Source: Winogradskyella endarachnes (lineage in GTDB: Bacteria; Bacteroidota; Bacteroidia; Flavobacteriales; Flavobacteriaceae). Taken from it: a stretch of DNA of 64,000 nucleotides. The notes below the pieces were generated by a model. The model was not told where the DNA came from, searched no databases, and saw only the letters and a list, made by a program, of their open reading frames with translations. The stretch lies in contig NZ_WOWS01000003.1 of the NCBI RefSeq assembly GCF_009741275.1, positions 62,001 to 126,000 of the forward strand, given 5' to 3'. A program made the translations under genes and the position numbers. Position 1 is the stretch's first letter, and the number at the start of each line of letters is the position of its first letter. Of the stretch, positions 17,344 to 26,858 are shown piece by piece.

Positions 17344-20300
17344 ATGAAAACTTATACTCTGTCTGTTAATAGAAACAATTTTCTTTTGTTTCTGAGTCTT
17401 TTGGTTTATTCTTCCTTATTGTTTGGTCAGTATTGTACGCCAACCAATATTAATAATTATAATATTTATTACATTTCTGAAGTTTCACTTGGCACAATGA
17501 ATAATGCTAGTAGTGGTACTACTGGAGGTTATGGATATTATTCTAGCGCTTCAAATATAAATGTTAACGCTGGTGAAACATTGACAGGTACCGTCAAAGT
17601 TGTTCTCAATGGATGGAATACTAATATTCATACATTAGCGGTATGGGCCAACTTTAATGTAAATGATGATGAGGATTTTGAAGATGTTGGCGAAGAATAT
17701 ATAATTACTTTTCAAGATTCTAACAATACAGGAGGTACAAAAGTAGTTGAAGTACCAGTAAGTATAGCCATACCTTCAAATGCACAAACAGGACTTTCTC
17801 GTATAAGGATAGGTTTAAGAGATGGTACAGAAGCAGGTTATTCGTCTTGTAATTATAATTATAAATCTGGCGAAATTGAAGATTATAACTTAAACATTAG
17901 TTCTGGTACTAGTGGAGGAACTTCGCCAGGATTAATAGTGCCTGAATATTGTGATCCGGCTAATATTGGCTCATACAATGTAATGTACATTTCAAACATA
18001 AACATTGGCGCTATTAATAACGCATCGACAGGAACTACTGGCGGTTATACAGACTACTCAACAAGCGTACCTGCAGAGGATGTCGCTATCGGTGAAACAT
18101 TAACAGGAACAGTAAGTGTAACGCTTAATGGCTGGAATACAAATACAAATACGGTTGCTGTATGGGTTAATCTAAATGAAAACACAGATGATGATTTTGA
18201 AGATGCAGGAGAGCAATTTTTATTTACGTTTCAAGATAGTAATAATGTAGGAGGTACTAAGGTGGTAGATGTTCCGATTAGTATTTTTGTTCCTAATGGT
18301 ACAGATCAAGCTCTTTCAATACTTCGTGTAGGTGTTAGAGGAGGGTCGGATACTAGTTTTAATTCTTGTGATTTTGGATACACTAATGGAGAAGTAGAGG
18401 ACTATTTAATAAATTTAGGAAGTAGTACACCAGAACAAGATATTGCATTATATGGTAATTCACAGTCAATAGCTTATGGATCTACAACAACTACAGAAGC
18501 AAACTTTACTAATTTTGGTGTTAAAGATATTAGTTCTGGCGTATATTCTCAGATTTTCGAAATTACAAATGATGGTATTTTAGACCTTACATTAACAGCA
18601 CCTTTTGTTAGCCTTTCAGGTGATTCTGAATTTTCTATAATAAGTTTTCCAGATGTATCAAACTTAGTTTTGTCTCCAGGCGAAACTACTACATTTACTA
18701 TAGGATTTGATCCTAGTACTGAAGATAGTTTTTCTGCAACATTAAGTGTTTATTCAGATGATCCAGATGAATCTGTATTTTCATTTTTAATAGAAGGTGA
18801 TGGCGCGCAATTATATGCAGATACAGATGGTGATGGTATTGCGGATATTTATGATTTAGATGATGATAATGATGGATTATCAGATTCGTATGAAGCATCT
18901 TTATGTATTTCGAGATCAGTTGCAAACCAAACATATGTTTATTTCCTTAATGAAACTTTTGGTACTGGTACAAGCCGAACAGAAATAAATGGTCAGTATG
19001 TTGGGGCAACAACAGATTATTGTTTTGAAAATGGAACGGGTTCTAATTGCCCTGACCCAAGTAATTATCACAACCCAAGTGTTAATGATGGAGATTATAC
19101 CGTGTCATATACAATACATAATAATAATGGTAATACTAATGATGATTTAGCAATATGGGCAGAAAGCGATTGGTCTACTGGAGCAGATCATACGCCAGGT
19201 GATACAAATGGTAGAATGGCTGTTTTTAATGCAAATGAAGATCCAAGTGTTTTTTATAGTCAAGAAATAATTGGTGCAACACCAAATGTAGATATTGAAT
19301 TTGGTTTTTACGTTGTTAATTTAGATAAAACCGAACGTATAAATCCAATAATTAGAATAACAGTTTATGATAATTCTGGTAATGTTATAGCTAGTGAACT
19401 TTCAAATGAAGTACCTCATTCTGATGGGAATTTAGAAGGTGATTGGCATCTAATAGCACTTTCTGCGTTTCAAACTTCTGAAACAGATTTCACAATAGAA
19501 TTAAGAAATGAAAATATTGGTGGTTTGGGTAATGACTTAGCCATTGATGATATTTATGTTAGACAATTACTTTGTGATTTAGATGGTGATGGTGTTGCAG
19601 ATGTTTTAGATTTAGATAACGATAATGATGGAATTCCTAATGTGGTGGAACTTGGTTTAATTGACGATAATTTTGATGCTACAGTGTTTGGAGATTCAAC
19701 CAATCCTTGGGTAGATATAAACGGCAACGGAATGCATGATGCTTATGAAAATGTTACACCACTAGATACAGATGGAGATGGTGTTCCAGATTTTATAGAC
19801 TTAGATAGTGACAATGATGGAATTTTTGATAGTTTAGAAAATGATGGTTTTGGAGATATAGATATTACTGGTGATGGTTTAGGAGATGGTTCAGATTATC
19901 AAGACACTATAGAGAATATTCTTAATGACGATCAAGATGGAGATGGTATTCTCTCTCTAATTGATGACAACGATGATGATAGTGATACAGAAACTTCTAG
20001 TGATCATGGTACATTTAGTTATAGTTTACCCGTTGACTCAGATGGAGATGGGCTTCCAGATTATTTAGATATAGATAGTAACGATGCTAGTAATGATATT
20101 ACTAATGGTAGTGATATAGATAGTGTATTAATATTCTCTGATTATGATAGTAATAATGATGGGATTGTCGATGGTTCAAATGATTTAGATGGAGATGGAC
20201 TATTAGATACTTTTGATACAGATAATAATTTATTTGGTTCACCAAGAGATTTTGATGACTCATTTAGTTTGTATTTTGATGGACGAAATGACTATATCGA

Positions 20301-22842
20301 AGAATCTACCAACATTATACATGGGTTAAATAAAGTTACCCAAATGGCATGGGTAAAGTTAGATTCAGATTTTAATATAGCAGGAGCATTAATTGGTCAA
20401 ACACATTATTGGCTATATATTGATAATAGTAGAAGGTTAAGAGTAGAGATTAATGGAACTACTATTAATGTTGGTTCTAGTAATAAAATAAATTTAAATG
20501 AGTGGGCACATGTTACAGCTGTATATGACGGACAGGCACTAGATAATAATCTCAGTTTGTATATCAATGGAGAACTTGTTTTAAGTTCAGATTCAGTTAC
20601 AGGACCTATATTAACCGATGTCAATAATGAAGCTTACAGAATAGGTAGAAAGCCATATAATTCAGGAAATCAAGTTTATTTTAAAGGAGAAATTGATGAA
20701 GTAAGAGTGTTTAACACTAATCTTACAGAAGAAGAAATTCAACGTATTGTTTACCAAGAATTAGATGAAACTGAAAATTTTAACCAAGGAAAAATAATAC
20801 CAAAAGATATATCCTCAAACAATATTGGTTCTAACCTTATTAGATATTATAAAATGGACGTGTTTAAAGATGATGTCACTGATGATAAAGTTACATCTTC
20901 AATAGATTTATCTGCAGGTGCAAGATTGTATAATATTAAGCATATATATCCTCAAACAGCACCATTACCTTATGTTTCTAGTCAAGATGGTAATTGGTCA
21001 AATCAATCAACATGGTTACATGGAGATGTTTGGGATATAGAGGATGTAGATTCTAACAAAGATTGGTCAATTGTACAAATAAATAGTAATGTAGAAACAA
21101 CGGATTCTCATACCAATTTGGGTTTATTAATAAATTCAAATAATGAATTAAAAGTGGTTAATGATAATTTTATAGAAAATAATTGGTATTTAGAACTTAA
21201 TGGTGCGTTAGATTTAACATCAGATTCTCAGTTAGTACAAACAGAATTTAGTGATTTAGTTACTTCTATTAATGGTAGGATTTTAAGACGTCAAGAAGGT
21301 ACAGCTAATAAATATTGGTATAATTATTGGGCTTCTCCAATTGGAGAAATGGGCCAGACAGCCCTAATAGATAACAATACAAGTGCTAATAATATTGCAA
21401 ATTCAACATATAGTCTCAATATGTTAAAATTTGATGAGACTAATAATGTTGAATTCACCCACCAATACGATGAGCAAGACAAGGTTAGCAGATATTGGTT
21501 ACATACCTATAAAAATGGTTTAAATTATTACGATTATGAGTCAATTAATGAAAATACAATTTTACAACCTGGTGTAGGATATACGCAAAAAGGAACCGGA
21601 ACATCATCTAATAGCCAGCAATATTTATTTGAAGGAAAACCAAATAATGGTACCATTTTAGTTAATGTTACAGATGTAGGAGGCAATGGTTCTGTACCTA
21701 CTGTTTCTAAGACAGATTACTTATTAGGTAATCCATATCCTTCAGCAATAGATATTCATGAGTTTATAGATGATAATGTTGGCATTATTGATGGGACATT
21801 AAATTTATGGCAACAATGGAGTGGAGACTCTCATATTTTAAATGAATATAATGGAGGTTATGCCCAGGTTAATAAAACAGGCTCAGTTAGAGCTTATCAA
21901 TTTGTAGGTCTTGAGGGAGATAACAATGGAAGTCAAGACGGAACAAAAATACCAACAAGATATTTGTCAGTGGGACAAGGTTTTATGGCAGAGATAGTTT
22001 CTACTGGTAATGTAACTTTTAAAAACAGCCAAAGATTATTTATTAAAGAAGTTGATGCAGATGGTACTTATGATAATGGTTCTGTTTTCTTTAGGGGAAC
22101 CGTAGCCGATGAAGAAGAGGTCAATTCAAAAAGTTATATTTCAGAAGAAAATTTAATGCAAAAGATTAGATTAGAATTTAATTCAGTTGACGGACCTTCA
22201 ACTAAAAGAGAATTACTTCTTGGATTTAGCGAAGCTACAAGTGATCAATACGATTATGGTTATGAAGCTAAAAATGTTGCTGAAAACGAGGATGATCTCA
22301 GCTTAATTTTAGCAAATGAGTTAATGACAATCCAAGCTTATGCACCAATAAATGAAGATAAAGTAATTCCTTTAAGCTTAAAAACTTCAGGAACTTATAA
22401 TTATACATTAGAAGCTACTGAAATTGAAGATATATCTGAAGATCAAGAAATTTATGTAAAAGATAATTTAACTGGAGAATACTTCGATTTAAGAAATGGA
22501 TTGCCTTTTCAATTTTCATCAGAGCATGGTGATTTTGATGATAGATTAGAAATAGTTTTTAAAAATAGTTCTGAAACTCTTTCTCAATCAGACGAGATAA
22601 TATCATCGTTAGATTTTTATTATGCTATTGGTCGCAACAAAATTGTAGTATTAAACCCATATAATATTGATATAACTGGCATAGAAGTATTTAATACATT
22701 AGGGCAATCGGTGTATTCTTTTCAAGAATATCTAGATGGTTCTTACAAAGAGTATGATATTCCTAAAACAAGTGCTGGTATATATCTTGTTAAGCTTACT
22801 TCTACTAATGGAGAACTAACAAAAAAAATAATTATAAAATAA
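17344..22842 (+). CDS. Giant T9SS-secreted adhesin-like protein (GEVED, anchor-D, TSP3-like, LamG, type A sorting domain)
   Basis: The 1832-residue protein has an N-terminal signal (cleavage near Gly28-Gln29). Two GEVED domains follow at about 30-186 and 202-358 (each ending GEIEDYNL or GEVEDYLI). Next comes an Ig-like choice-of-anchor-D region at about 365-486. Calcium-binding DxDxDG repeats (thrombospondin-3 type) start near 493 and recur through about 740-955, separated by a jelly-roll-like module. A LamG/concanavalin-like domain covers about 972-1142 (SLYFDGRNDYIE to GEIDEVRVFN). The last 75 residues form a T9SS type A sorting domain (IEVFNTLGQSVY, AGIYLVKLT, KKIIIK). It should be exported by T9SS and anchored to or released from the surface. 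No catalytic domain is evident, so adhesion or a structural role is most likely. Confidence 0.88.
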   Translation: MKTYTLSVNRNNFLLFLSLLVYSSLLFGQYCTPTNINNYNIYYISEVSLGTMNNASSGTTGGYGYYSSASNINVNAGETLTGTVKVVLNGWNTNIHTLAVWANFNVNDDEDFEDVGEEYIITFQDSNNTGGTKVVEVPVSIAIPSNAQTGLSRIRIGLRDGTEAGYSSCNYNYKSGEIEDYNLNISSGTSGGTSPGLIVPEYCDPANIGSYNVMYISNINIGAINNASTGTTGGYTDYSTSVPAEDVAIGETLTGTVSVTLNGWNTNTNTVAVWVNLNENTDDDFEDAGEQFLFTFQDSNNVGGTKVVDVPISIFVPNGTDQALSILRVGVRGGSDTSFNSCDFGYTNGEVEDYLINLGSSTPEQDIALYGNSQSIAYGSTTTTEANFTNFGVKDISSGVYSQIFEITNDGILDLTLTAPFVSLSGDSEFSIISFPDVSNLVLSPGETTTFTIGFDPSTEDSFSATLSVYSDDPDESVFSFLIEGDGAQLYADTDGDGIADIYDLDDDNDGLSDSYEASLCISRSVANQTYVYFLNETFGTGTSRTEINGQYVGATTDYCFENGTGSNCPDPSNYHNPSVNDGDYTVSYTIHNNNGNTNDDLAIWAESDWSTGADHTPGDTNGRMAVFNANEDPSVFYSQEIIGATPNVDIEFGFYVVNLDKTERINPIIRITVYDNSGNVIASELSNEVPHSDGNLEGDWHLIALSAFQTSETDFTIELRNENIGGLGNDLAIDDIYVRQLLCDLDGDGVADVLDLDNDNDGIPNVVELGLIDDNFDATVFGDSTNPWVDINGNGMHDAYENVTPLDTDGDGVPDFIDLDSDNDGIFDSLENDGFGDIDITGDGLGDGSDYQDTIENILNDDQDGDGILSLIDDNDDDSDTETSSDHGTFSYSLPVDSDGDGLPDYLDIDSNDASNDITNGSDIDSVLIFSDYDSNNDGIVDGSNDLDGDGLLDTFDTDNNLFGSPRDFDDSFSLYFDGRNDYIEESTNIIHGLNKVTQMAWVKLDSDFNIAGALIGQTHYWLYIDNSRRLRVEINGTTINVGSSNKINLNEWAHVTAVYDGQALDNNLSLYINGELVLSSDSVTGPILTDVNNEAYRIGRKPYNSGNQVYFKGEIDEVRVFNTNLTEEEIQRIVYQELDETENFNQGKIIPKDISSNNIGSNLIRYYKMDVFKDDVTDDKVTSSIDLSAGARLYNIKHIYPQTAPLPYVSSQDGNWSNQSTWLHGDVWDIEDVDSNKDWSIVQINSNVETTDSHTNLGLLINSNNELKVVNDNFIENNWYLELNGALDLTSDSQLVQTEFSDLVTSINGRILRRQEGTANKYWYNYWASPIGEMGQTALIDNNTSANNIANSTYSLNMLKFDETNNVEFTHQYDEQDKVSRYWLHTYKNGLNYYDYESINENTILQPGVGYTQKGTGTSSNSQQYLFEGKPNNGTILVNVTDVGGNGSVPTVSKTDYLLGNPYPSAIDIHEFIDDNVGIIDGTLNLWQQWSGDSHILNEYNGGYAQVNKTGSVRAYQFVGLEGDNNGSQDGTKIPTRYLSVGQGFMAEIVSTGNVTFKNSQRLFIKEVDADGTYDNGSVFFRGTVADEEEVNSKSYISEENLMQKIRLEFNSVDGPSTKRELLLGFSEATSDQYDYGYEAKNVAENEDDLSLILANELMTIQAYAPINEDKVIPLSLKTSGTYNYTLEATEIEDISEDQEIYVKDNLTGEYFDLRNGLPFQFSSEHGDFDDRLEIVFKNSSETLSQSDEIISSLDFYYAIGRNKIVVLNPYNIDITGIEVFNTLGQSVYSFQEYLDGSYKEYDIPKTSAGIYLVKLTSTNGELTKKIIIK

Positions 22843-22880
22843 AATAAAGGATATTGAATCATTTTCAATATCCTTTATTT
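22842..22880 (+). terminator. Strong terminator after the giant secreted protein gene
   Basis: A perfect 17-bp stem (22842-22858 with 22864-22880) around a TCATT loop, with flanking A and T tracts, starts at the stop codon. It separates this gene from ileS. Confidence 0.85.
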
Positions 22881-22992
22881 GTATTCAATTTTTGTGTAAC
22901 AACGTATCTGCTTAGTGTTATGCTATTCATTTAAATAAATCTTTCTAGTTTTCTAGTCTAAATTTTAATAGTCTTTTTTCCTCAAAATTCAT

Positions 22993-23000
22993 TATTTTCG
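22993..23000 (+). promoter_or_regulatory. -7-like box for ileS
   Basis: TATTTTCG followed by CACC matches a TAnnTTCG variant of the Bacteroidota -7 element, 23 nt before the ATG. No convincing -33 element is visible. Confidence 0.4.
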
Positions 23001-23023
23001 CACCTCGAAAAGAAAACAGAATA

Positions 23024-26000
23024 ATGAGTACAAAGTTCCCTGAATATAAAGGACTTAACTTGCCAAAGGTTGCGGAAGATATCGGTAACTATTGGGAAGC
23101 TAACAACATCTTCGATAAAAGTGTAACTACAAGAGAAGGAAAACCACCTTTTGTGTTTTTTGAAGGACCACCTTCAGCCAACGGACTACCTGGTGTGCAC
23201 CACGTTTTAGCTCGTGCTATTAAAGATATTTTTCCACGTTATAAAACCATGAAAGGTTTTCAGGTAAAACGTAAAGCGGGTTGGGATACACACGGTTTAC
23301 CGGTAGAACTTGGTGTAGAGAAAGAACTTGGTATTACCAAAGAAGATATTGGTAAAAAAATCACAGTAGAAGAGTATAACGAAGCTTGTAAAAAAGCCGT
23401 AATGCGTTATACTGATATTTGGAATGACCTTACACAGAAAATGGGTTATTGGGTAGATATGGACAATCCATATATTACGTACAAATCTAAATACATGGAA
23501 TCAGTTTGGTGGTTGCTAAAACAGATTTACGAAAAAGATTTAATATACAAAGGTTATACCATTCAGCCCTATTCGCCAAAAGCAGGAACAGGATTAAGTT
23601 CTCATGAGTTGAACCAACCAGGAACGTACCAAGATGTTACTGATACAACGGTTGTGGCACAGTTTAAGGCTAATGCAGAGTCGTTACCAGATTTTCTTCA
23701 AAATGAAGGCGATATTTTCTTTTTAGCTTGGACAACAACACCTTGGACCTTGCCAAGTAATACCGCATTAACGGTTGGGCCAAAGATTGAATATGTCTTA
23801 GTGGAAACCTATAATCAATACACCTTTAAACCTATGAATGTGGTGTTGGCTAAAAATTTAGTCAATAAACAATTCGATGGAAAATATAAACGTGTTGAAA
23901 CTAAACCAGAATTAATTGAGTACAAAGAAGGTGATAAAAAGATACCTTACTTTGTAGTAAAAGATTTTGTGGGTAAAGATTTAGTTGGCATCACATACGA
24001 ACAATTATTACCATACGCCTTACCAAACGATAATCCTGAAAACGCCTTCAGAGTCATTTCTGGAGATTTTGTAACGGTCGAGGACGGAACGGGTATTGTA
24101 CACACCGCACCAACGTTTGGGGCAGATGATGCCATGGTAGCTAAGCAAGCTACACCAGAAGTACCACCAATGTTGGTAAAAGATGAGAATGGTAATTTAG
24201 TACCATTAGTAGATTTACAAGGAAAATTCAGACCAGAATTAGGAGAATTTGCTGGTAAATACGTAAAGAATGAATATTATGATGATGGCGAAGCACCAGA
24301 ACGTTCTATAGATGTTGAGCTTGCCATTAAATTAAAAACAGAAAACAAAGCCTTTAAGGTTGAAAAATATAAGCACAGTTATCCAAATTGTTGGAGAACT
24401 GATAAGCCAATTTTATATTACCCATTAGATTCTTGGTTTATTAAAATCCCAGATGTAAAAGGTAGAATGCATGAGCTAAATACCACAATTAACTGGAAAC
24501 CTAAATCTACAGGAGAAGGGCGTTTTGGTAATTGGTTAGCAAATGCAAACGATTGGAATTTATCACGTTCGCGTTTTTGGGGAATTCCATTACCAATCTG
24601 GAGAACCGAAGACGGAAAAGAACAATTATGTATAGGTTCTGTTGCCGAATTAAAAGAGGAAATAGCAAAATCTGTTGAAGCAGGCATAATGTCTGAAGAT
24701 ATTTTTGCTGACTTTGAAGTGGGTAACATGTCTGAAGCCAATTATGAAACCATCGATTTACATAAAAATGTAGTGGATAAAATCGTATTAGTTTCAGCAT
24801 CAGGTCAACCAATGACACGCGAAAGCGATTTAATTGATGTTTGGTTCGACTCTGGTTCTATGCCTTATGCACAGTGGCATTACCCATTTGAAAACAAGGA
24901 TTTTATTGATAAAAACGAAGCCTTTCCTGCAGATTTTATTGCAGAAGGTGTAGACCAAACGCGTGGTTGGTTTTATACGCTTCATGCTATCGGAACTATG
25001 GTTTTCGATTCTGTGGCTTACAAAAATGTTGTGTCTAACGGATTAGTTTTAGATAAAAACGGCCAAAAAATGTCTAAGCGTTTAGGTAATGCTGTTGACC
25101 CTTTTGAAACCTTATCTAAATATGGTGCAGATGCCACACGTTGGTATATGATTAGTAATGCCAACCCTTGGGATAACTTAAAATTTGATAGTGAAGGCAT
25201 TGCTGAGGTAAGTAGAAAATTCTTCGGAACGCTTTATAATACCTATTCATTCTTCACGCTTTATACCAATATTGATGGTTTTAATTACAGTGAATCAGAT
25301 ATTGCTTTAGAAGAACGACCAGAAATAGACCGTTGGATTCTTTCAGAATTAAATACCTTAATACAAAAAGTAGATGAGTATTATGCAGAGTACGAACCAA
25401 CAAAAGCTGCGAGAGCCATTTCAGACTTTACTCAAGATTATTTAAGTAACTGGTACGTACGTTTAAGCAGAAGACGTTTCTGGAAAGGCGATTACCAAAC
25501 AGATAAGATTTCGGCATATCAAACGCTTTATACCTGTATGGAAACCATTGCTAAGTTAGGCGCACCAATTGCACCTTTCTTTATGGACCGTTTGTATTTA
25601 GATTTAAATGCAGTGACTAAAAAAGAAACGTTTGAGAGTGTGCATTTAGCAGATTTCCCTGTTGCAGATACCACTATTATAGATAAGGTATTAGAACGAA
25701 AAATGGAAAGTGCGCAAACTATCTGTTCACTAGTATTATCGTTGAGGGCTAAGGAGAAGATTAAAGTTCGTCAGCCGTTACAAAAAATTATGATTCCTGT
25801 TGATAATCAACAACAAACGGAAGAAATTAAGGCGGTTTCAGATTTAATTAAACACGAAGTAAATATAAAAGACGTTGAACTTTTAGAAGACGCTTCAGAT
25901 ATCTTAGTAAAACAAATAAAACCAAATTTTAAGGCTTTAGGCCCTAAGTTTGGAAAAGAAATGAAGCTAATTTCTAGCGTAATTAATGCCTTTACTGCAG

Positions 26001-26428
26001 ATGATATTAAAAATATCGAGCAAAATGGAAATATTGATGTTGAAATTAACGGAAAAAATATTATTTTGGGACTTGATGATGTGGAGATTACATCGCAAGA
26101 TATTGAAGGATGGCTTGTTGCTAACGAAGGTGCATTAACTGTGGCTTTAGATGTTACAATTAATGAAGATTTACGTAAAGAAGGGATTGCTCGTGAGCTC
26201 GTAAACCGTATTCAAAACTTACGTAAAGATTCAGGATTTGAAGTTACAGACAGAATTGACGTACAACTTCAGAATGATCCGCAACTAGCAGCAGCAATTG
26301 TTTCAAATGAAGCGTATATTAAATCAGAAACATTGACGGAAGATTTAAAAATTATGGACACTGTAAACAATGGTATAGAAATTGCTTTTGATGACGTAAA
26401 TACCAAATTGTTTATTAAAAAACATTAA
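23024..26428 (+). CDS. ileS: Isoleucyl-tRNA synthetase with GVHH in place of the HxGH motif
   Basis: IleRS charges tRNA-Ile in the cytoplasm. The 1134-residue length is that of the long, eukaryote-like type 2 IleRS rather than the E. coli type of about 940. The adenylation signature normally reads His-x-Gly-His; here residues 57-60 are Gly-Val-His-His (within NGLPGVHHVLARAIKDIF), so the first and third positions are exchanged. The second signature is a normal KMSKR (KNGQKMSKRLGN). The CP1 editing domain is present, with WTTTPWTLPSNTAL. The anticodon-binding domain contains DFTQDYLSNWYVRLSRRRFW. The gene is followed after 6 nt by the DksA-like gene. Type 2 IleRS is known to resist mupirocin, and the exchanged motif has been associated with very strong resistance. 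Confidence 0.97.
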   Translation: MSTKFPEYKGLNLPKVAEDIGNYWEANNIFDKSVTTREGKPPFVFFEGPPSANGLPGVHHVLARAIKDIFPRYKTMKGFQVKRKAGWDTHGLPVELGVEKELGITKEDIGKKITVEEYNEACKKAVMRYTDIWNDLTQKMGYWVDMDNPYITYKSKYMESVWWLLKQIYEKDLIYKGYTIQPYSPKAGTGLSSHELNQPGTYQDVTDTTVVAQFKANAESLPDFLQNEGDIFFLAWTTTPWTLPSNTALTVGPKIEYVLVETYNQYTFKPMNVVLAKNLVNKQFDGKYKRVETKPELIEYKEGDKKIPYFVVKDFVGKDLVGITYEQLLPYALPNDNPENAFRVISGDFVTVEDGTGIVHTAPTFGADDAMVAKQATPEVPPMLVKDENGNLVPLVDLQGKFRPELGEFAGKYVKNEYYDDGEAPERSIDVELAIKLKTENKAFKVEKYKHSYPNCWRTDKPILYYPLDSWFIKIPDVKGRMHELNTTINWKPKSTGEGRFGNWLANANDWNLSRSRFWGIPLPIWRTEDGKEQLCIGSVAELKEEIAKSVEAGIMSEDIFADFEVGNMSEANYETIDLHKNVVDKIVLVSASGQPMTRESDLIDVWFDSGSMPYAQWHYPFENKDFIDKNEAFPADFIAEGVDQTRGWFYTLHAIGTMVFDSVAYKNVVSNGLVLDKNGQKMSKRLGNAVDPFETLSKYGADATRWYMISNANPWDNLKFDSEGIAEVSRKFFGTLYNTYSFFTLYTNIDGFNYSESDIALEERPEIDRWILSELNTLIQKVDEYYAEYEPTKAARAISDFTQDYLSNWYVRLSRRRFWKGDYQTDKISAYQTLYTCMETIAKLGAPIAPFFMDRLYLDLNAVTKKETFESVHLADFPVADTTIIDKVLERKMESAQTICSLVLSLRAKEKIKVRQPLQKIMIPVDNQQQTEEIKAVSDLIKHEVNIKDVELLEDASDILVKQIKPNFKALGPKFGKEMKLISSVINAFTADDIKNIEQNGNIDVEINGKNIILGLDDVEITSQDIEGWLVANEGALTVALDVTINEDLRKEGIARELVNRIQNLRKDSGFEVTDRIDVQLQNDPQLAAAIVSNEAYIKSETLTEDLKIMDTVNNGIEIAFDDVNTKLFIKKH

Positions 26429-26434
26429 AAAAAT

Positions 26435-26815
26435 ATGGCAACAGATACAACAAACAGATATTCTGATAAGGATTTAGAAGAATTTAAAGCGATAGTTAAA
26501 GACAAAATTCAAAAAGCTGAGCACGATTTGCAATTAATTAAAAGTGCTTATATGAATGATTTTGATAATGGAACTGATGATACTTCGCCAACTTTTAAAG
26601 CGTTTGAAGAAGGAAGTGCAACGATGAGTAAAGAAGCAAACTCGGCTTTGGCTATTCGTCAAGAAAAGTTTATTAGAGACTTAAAAAATGCACTAATCCG
26701 TATTGAAAATAAAACGTATGGTGTTTGTCGCGTTACTGGTAAATTAATTAAAAAAGAGCGTTTAAAATTAGTACCTCATGCTACCTTAAGTATTGAAGCT
26801 AAAAACATGCAGTAA
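26435..26815 (+). CDS. DksA/TraR-family protein with a degenerate zinc finger
   Basis: The 126-residue protein has the coiled-coil N-terminal part (Lys/Glu-rich, about 10-40 and 65-92) and C-terminal finger region of the DksA/TraR family. DksA proteins bind the RNA polymerase secondary channel and modulate transcription. The finger ENKTYGVCRVTGKLIKKERL keeps the family frame (YGxC, then the PxxRL-like and PHAT blocks) but has only one Cys (Cys98) instead of four. Zinc binding is therefore unlikely. It lies 6 nt after ileS, the usual flavobacterial order being ileS, this gene, lspA. Here lspA is displaced by about 1.5 kb of other genes. Confidence 0.88.
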   Translation: MATDTTNRYSDKDLEEFKAIVKDKIQKAEHDLQLIKSAYMNDFDNGTDDTSPTFKAFEEGSATMSKEANSALAIRQEKFIRDLKNALIRIENKTYGVCRVTGKLIKKERLKLVPHATLSIEAKNMQ

Positions 26816-26816
26816 C

Positions 26817-26854
26817 ATTCCTGCGAACGCAGGAATCTCATTAAATTGAGATTC
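26817..26854. repeat. Double palindrome (REP-like) after the DksA-like gene
   Basis: ATTCCTGCG-AA-CGCAGGAAT (26817-26836) is a perfect inverted repeat. It overlaps a second one, GAATCTCA-N6-TGAGATTC (26833-26854), followed by TATTTT. Mutually exclusive hairpins can form. It may serve as a terminator and resembles short dispersed palindromes of flavobacterial genomes. It marks the left edge of the extra genes between the DksA-like gene and lspA. Confidence 0.65.
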
Positions 26855-26858
26855 TATT

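Noticed and set aside
18713..18934. Minus-strand open frame rich in His and Leu
   Set aside because: It is the antisense of the Asp/Asn/Gly-rich anchor-D and calcium-repeat coding region of the giant secreted protein; composition reflects that region, with no start signal or homologous pattern.
24418..24818. Two overlapping minus-strand open frames of over 100 codons
   Set aside because: Both lie inside the strongly conserved ileS gene on the opposite strand and show no protein-like features.
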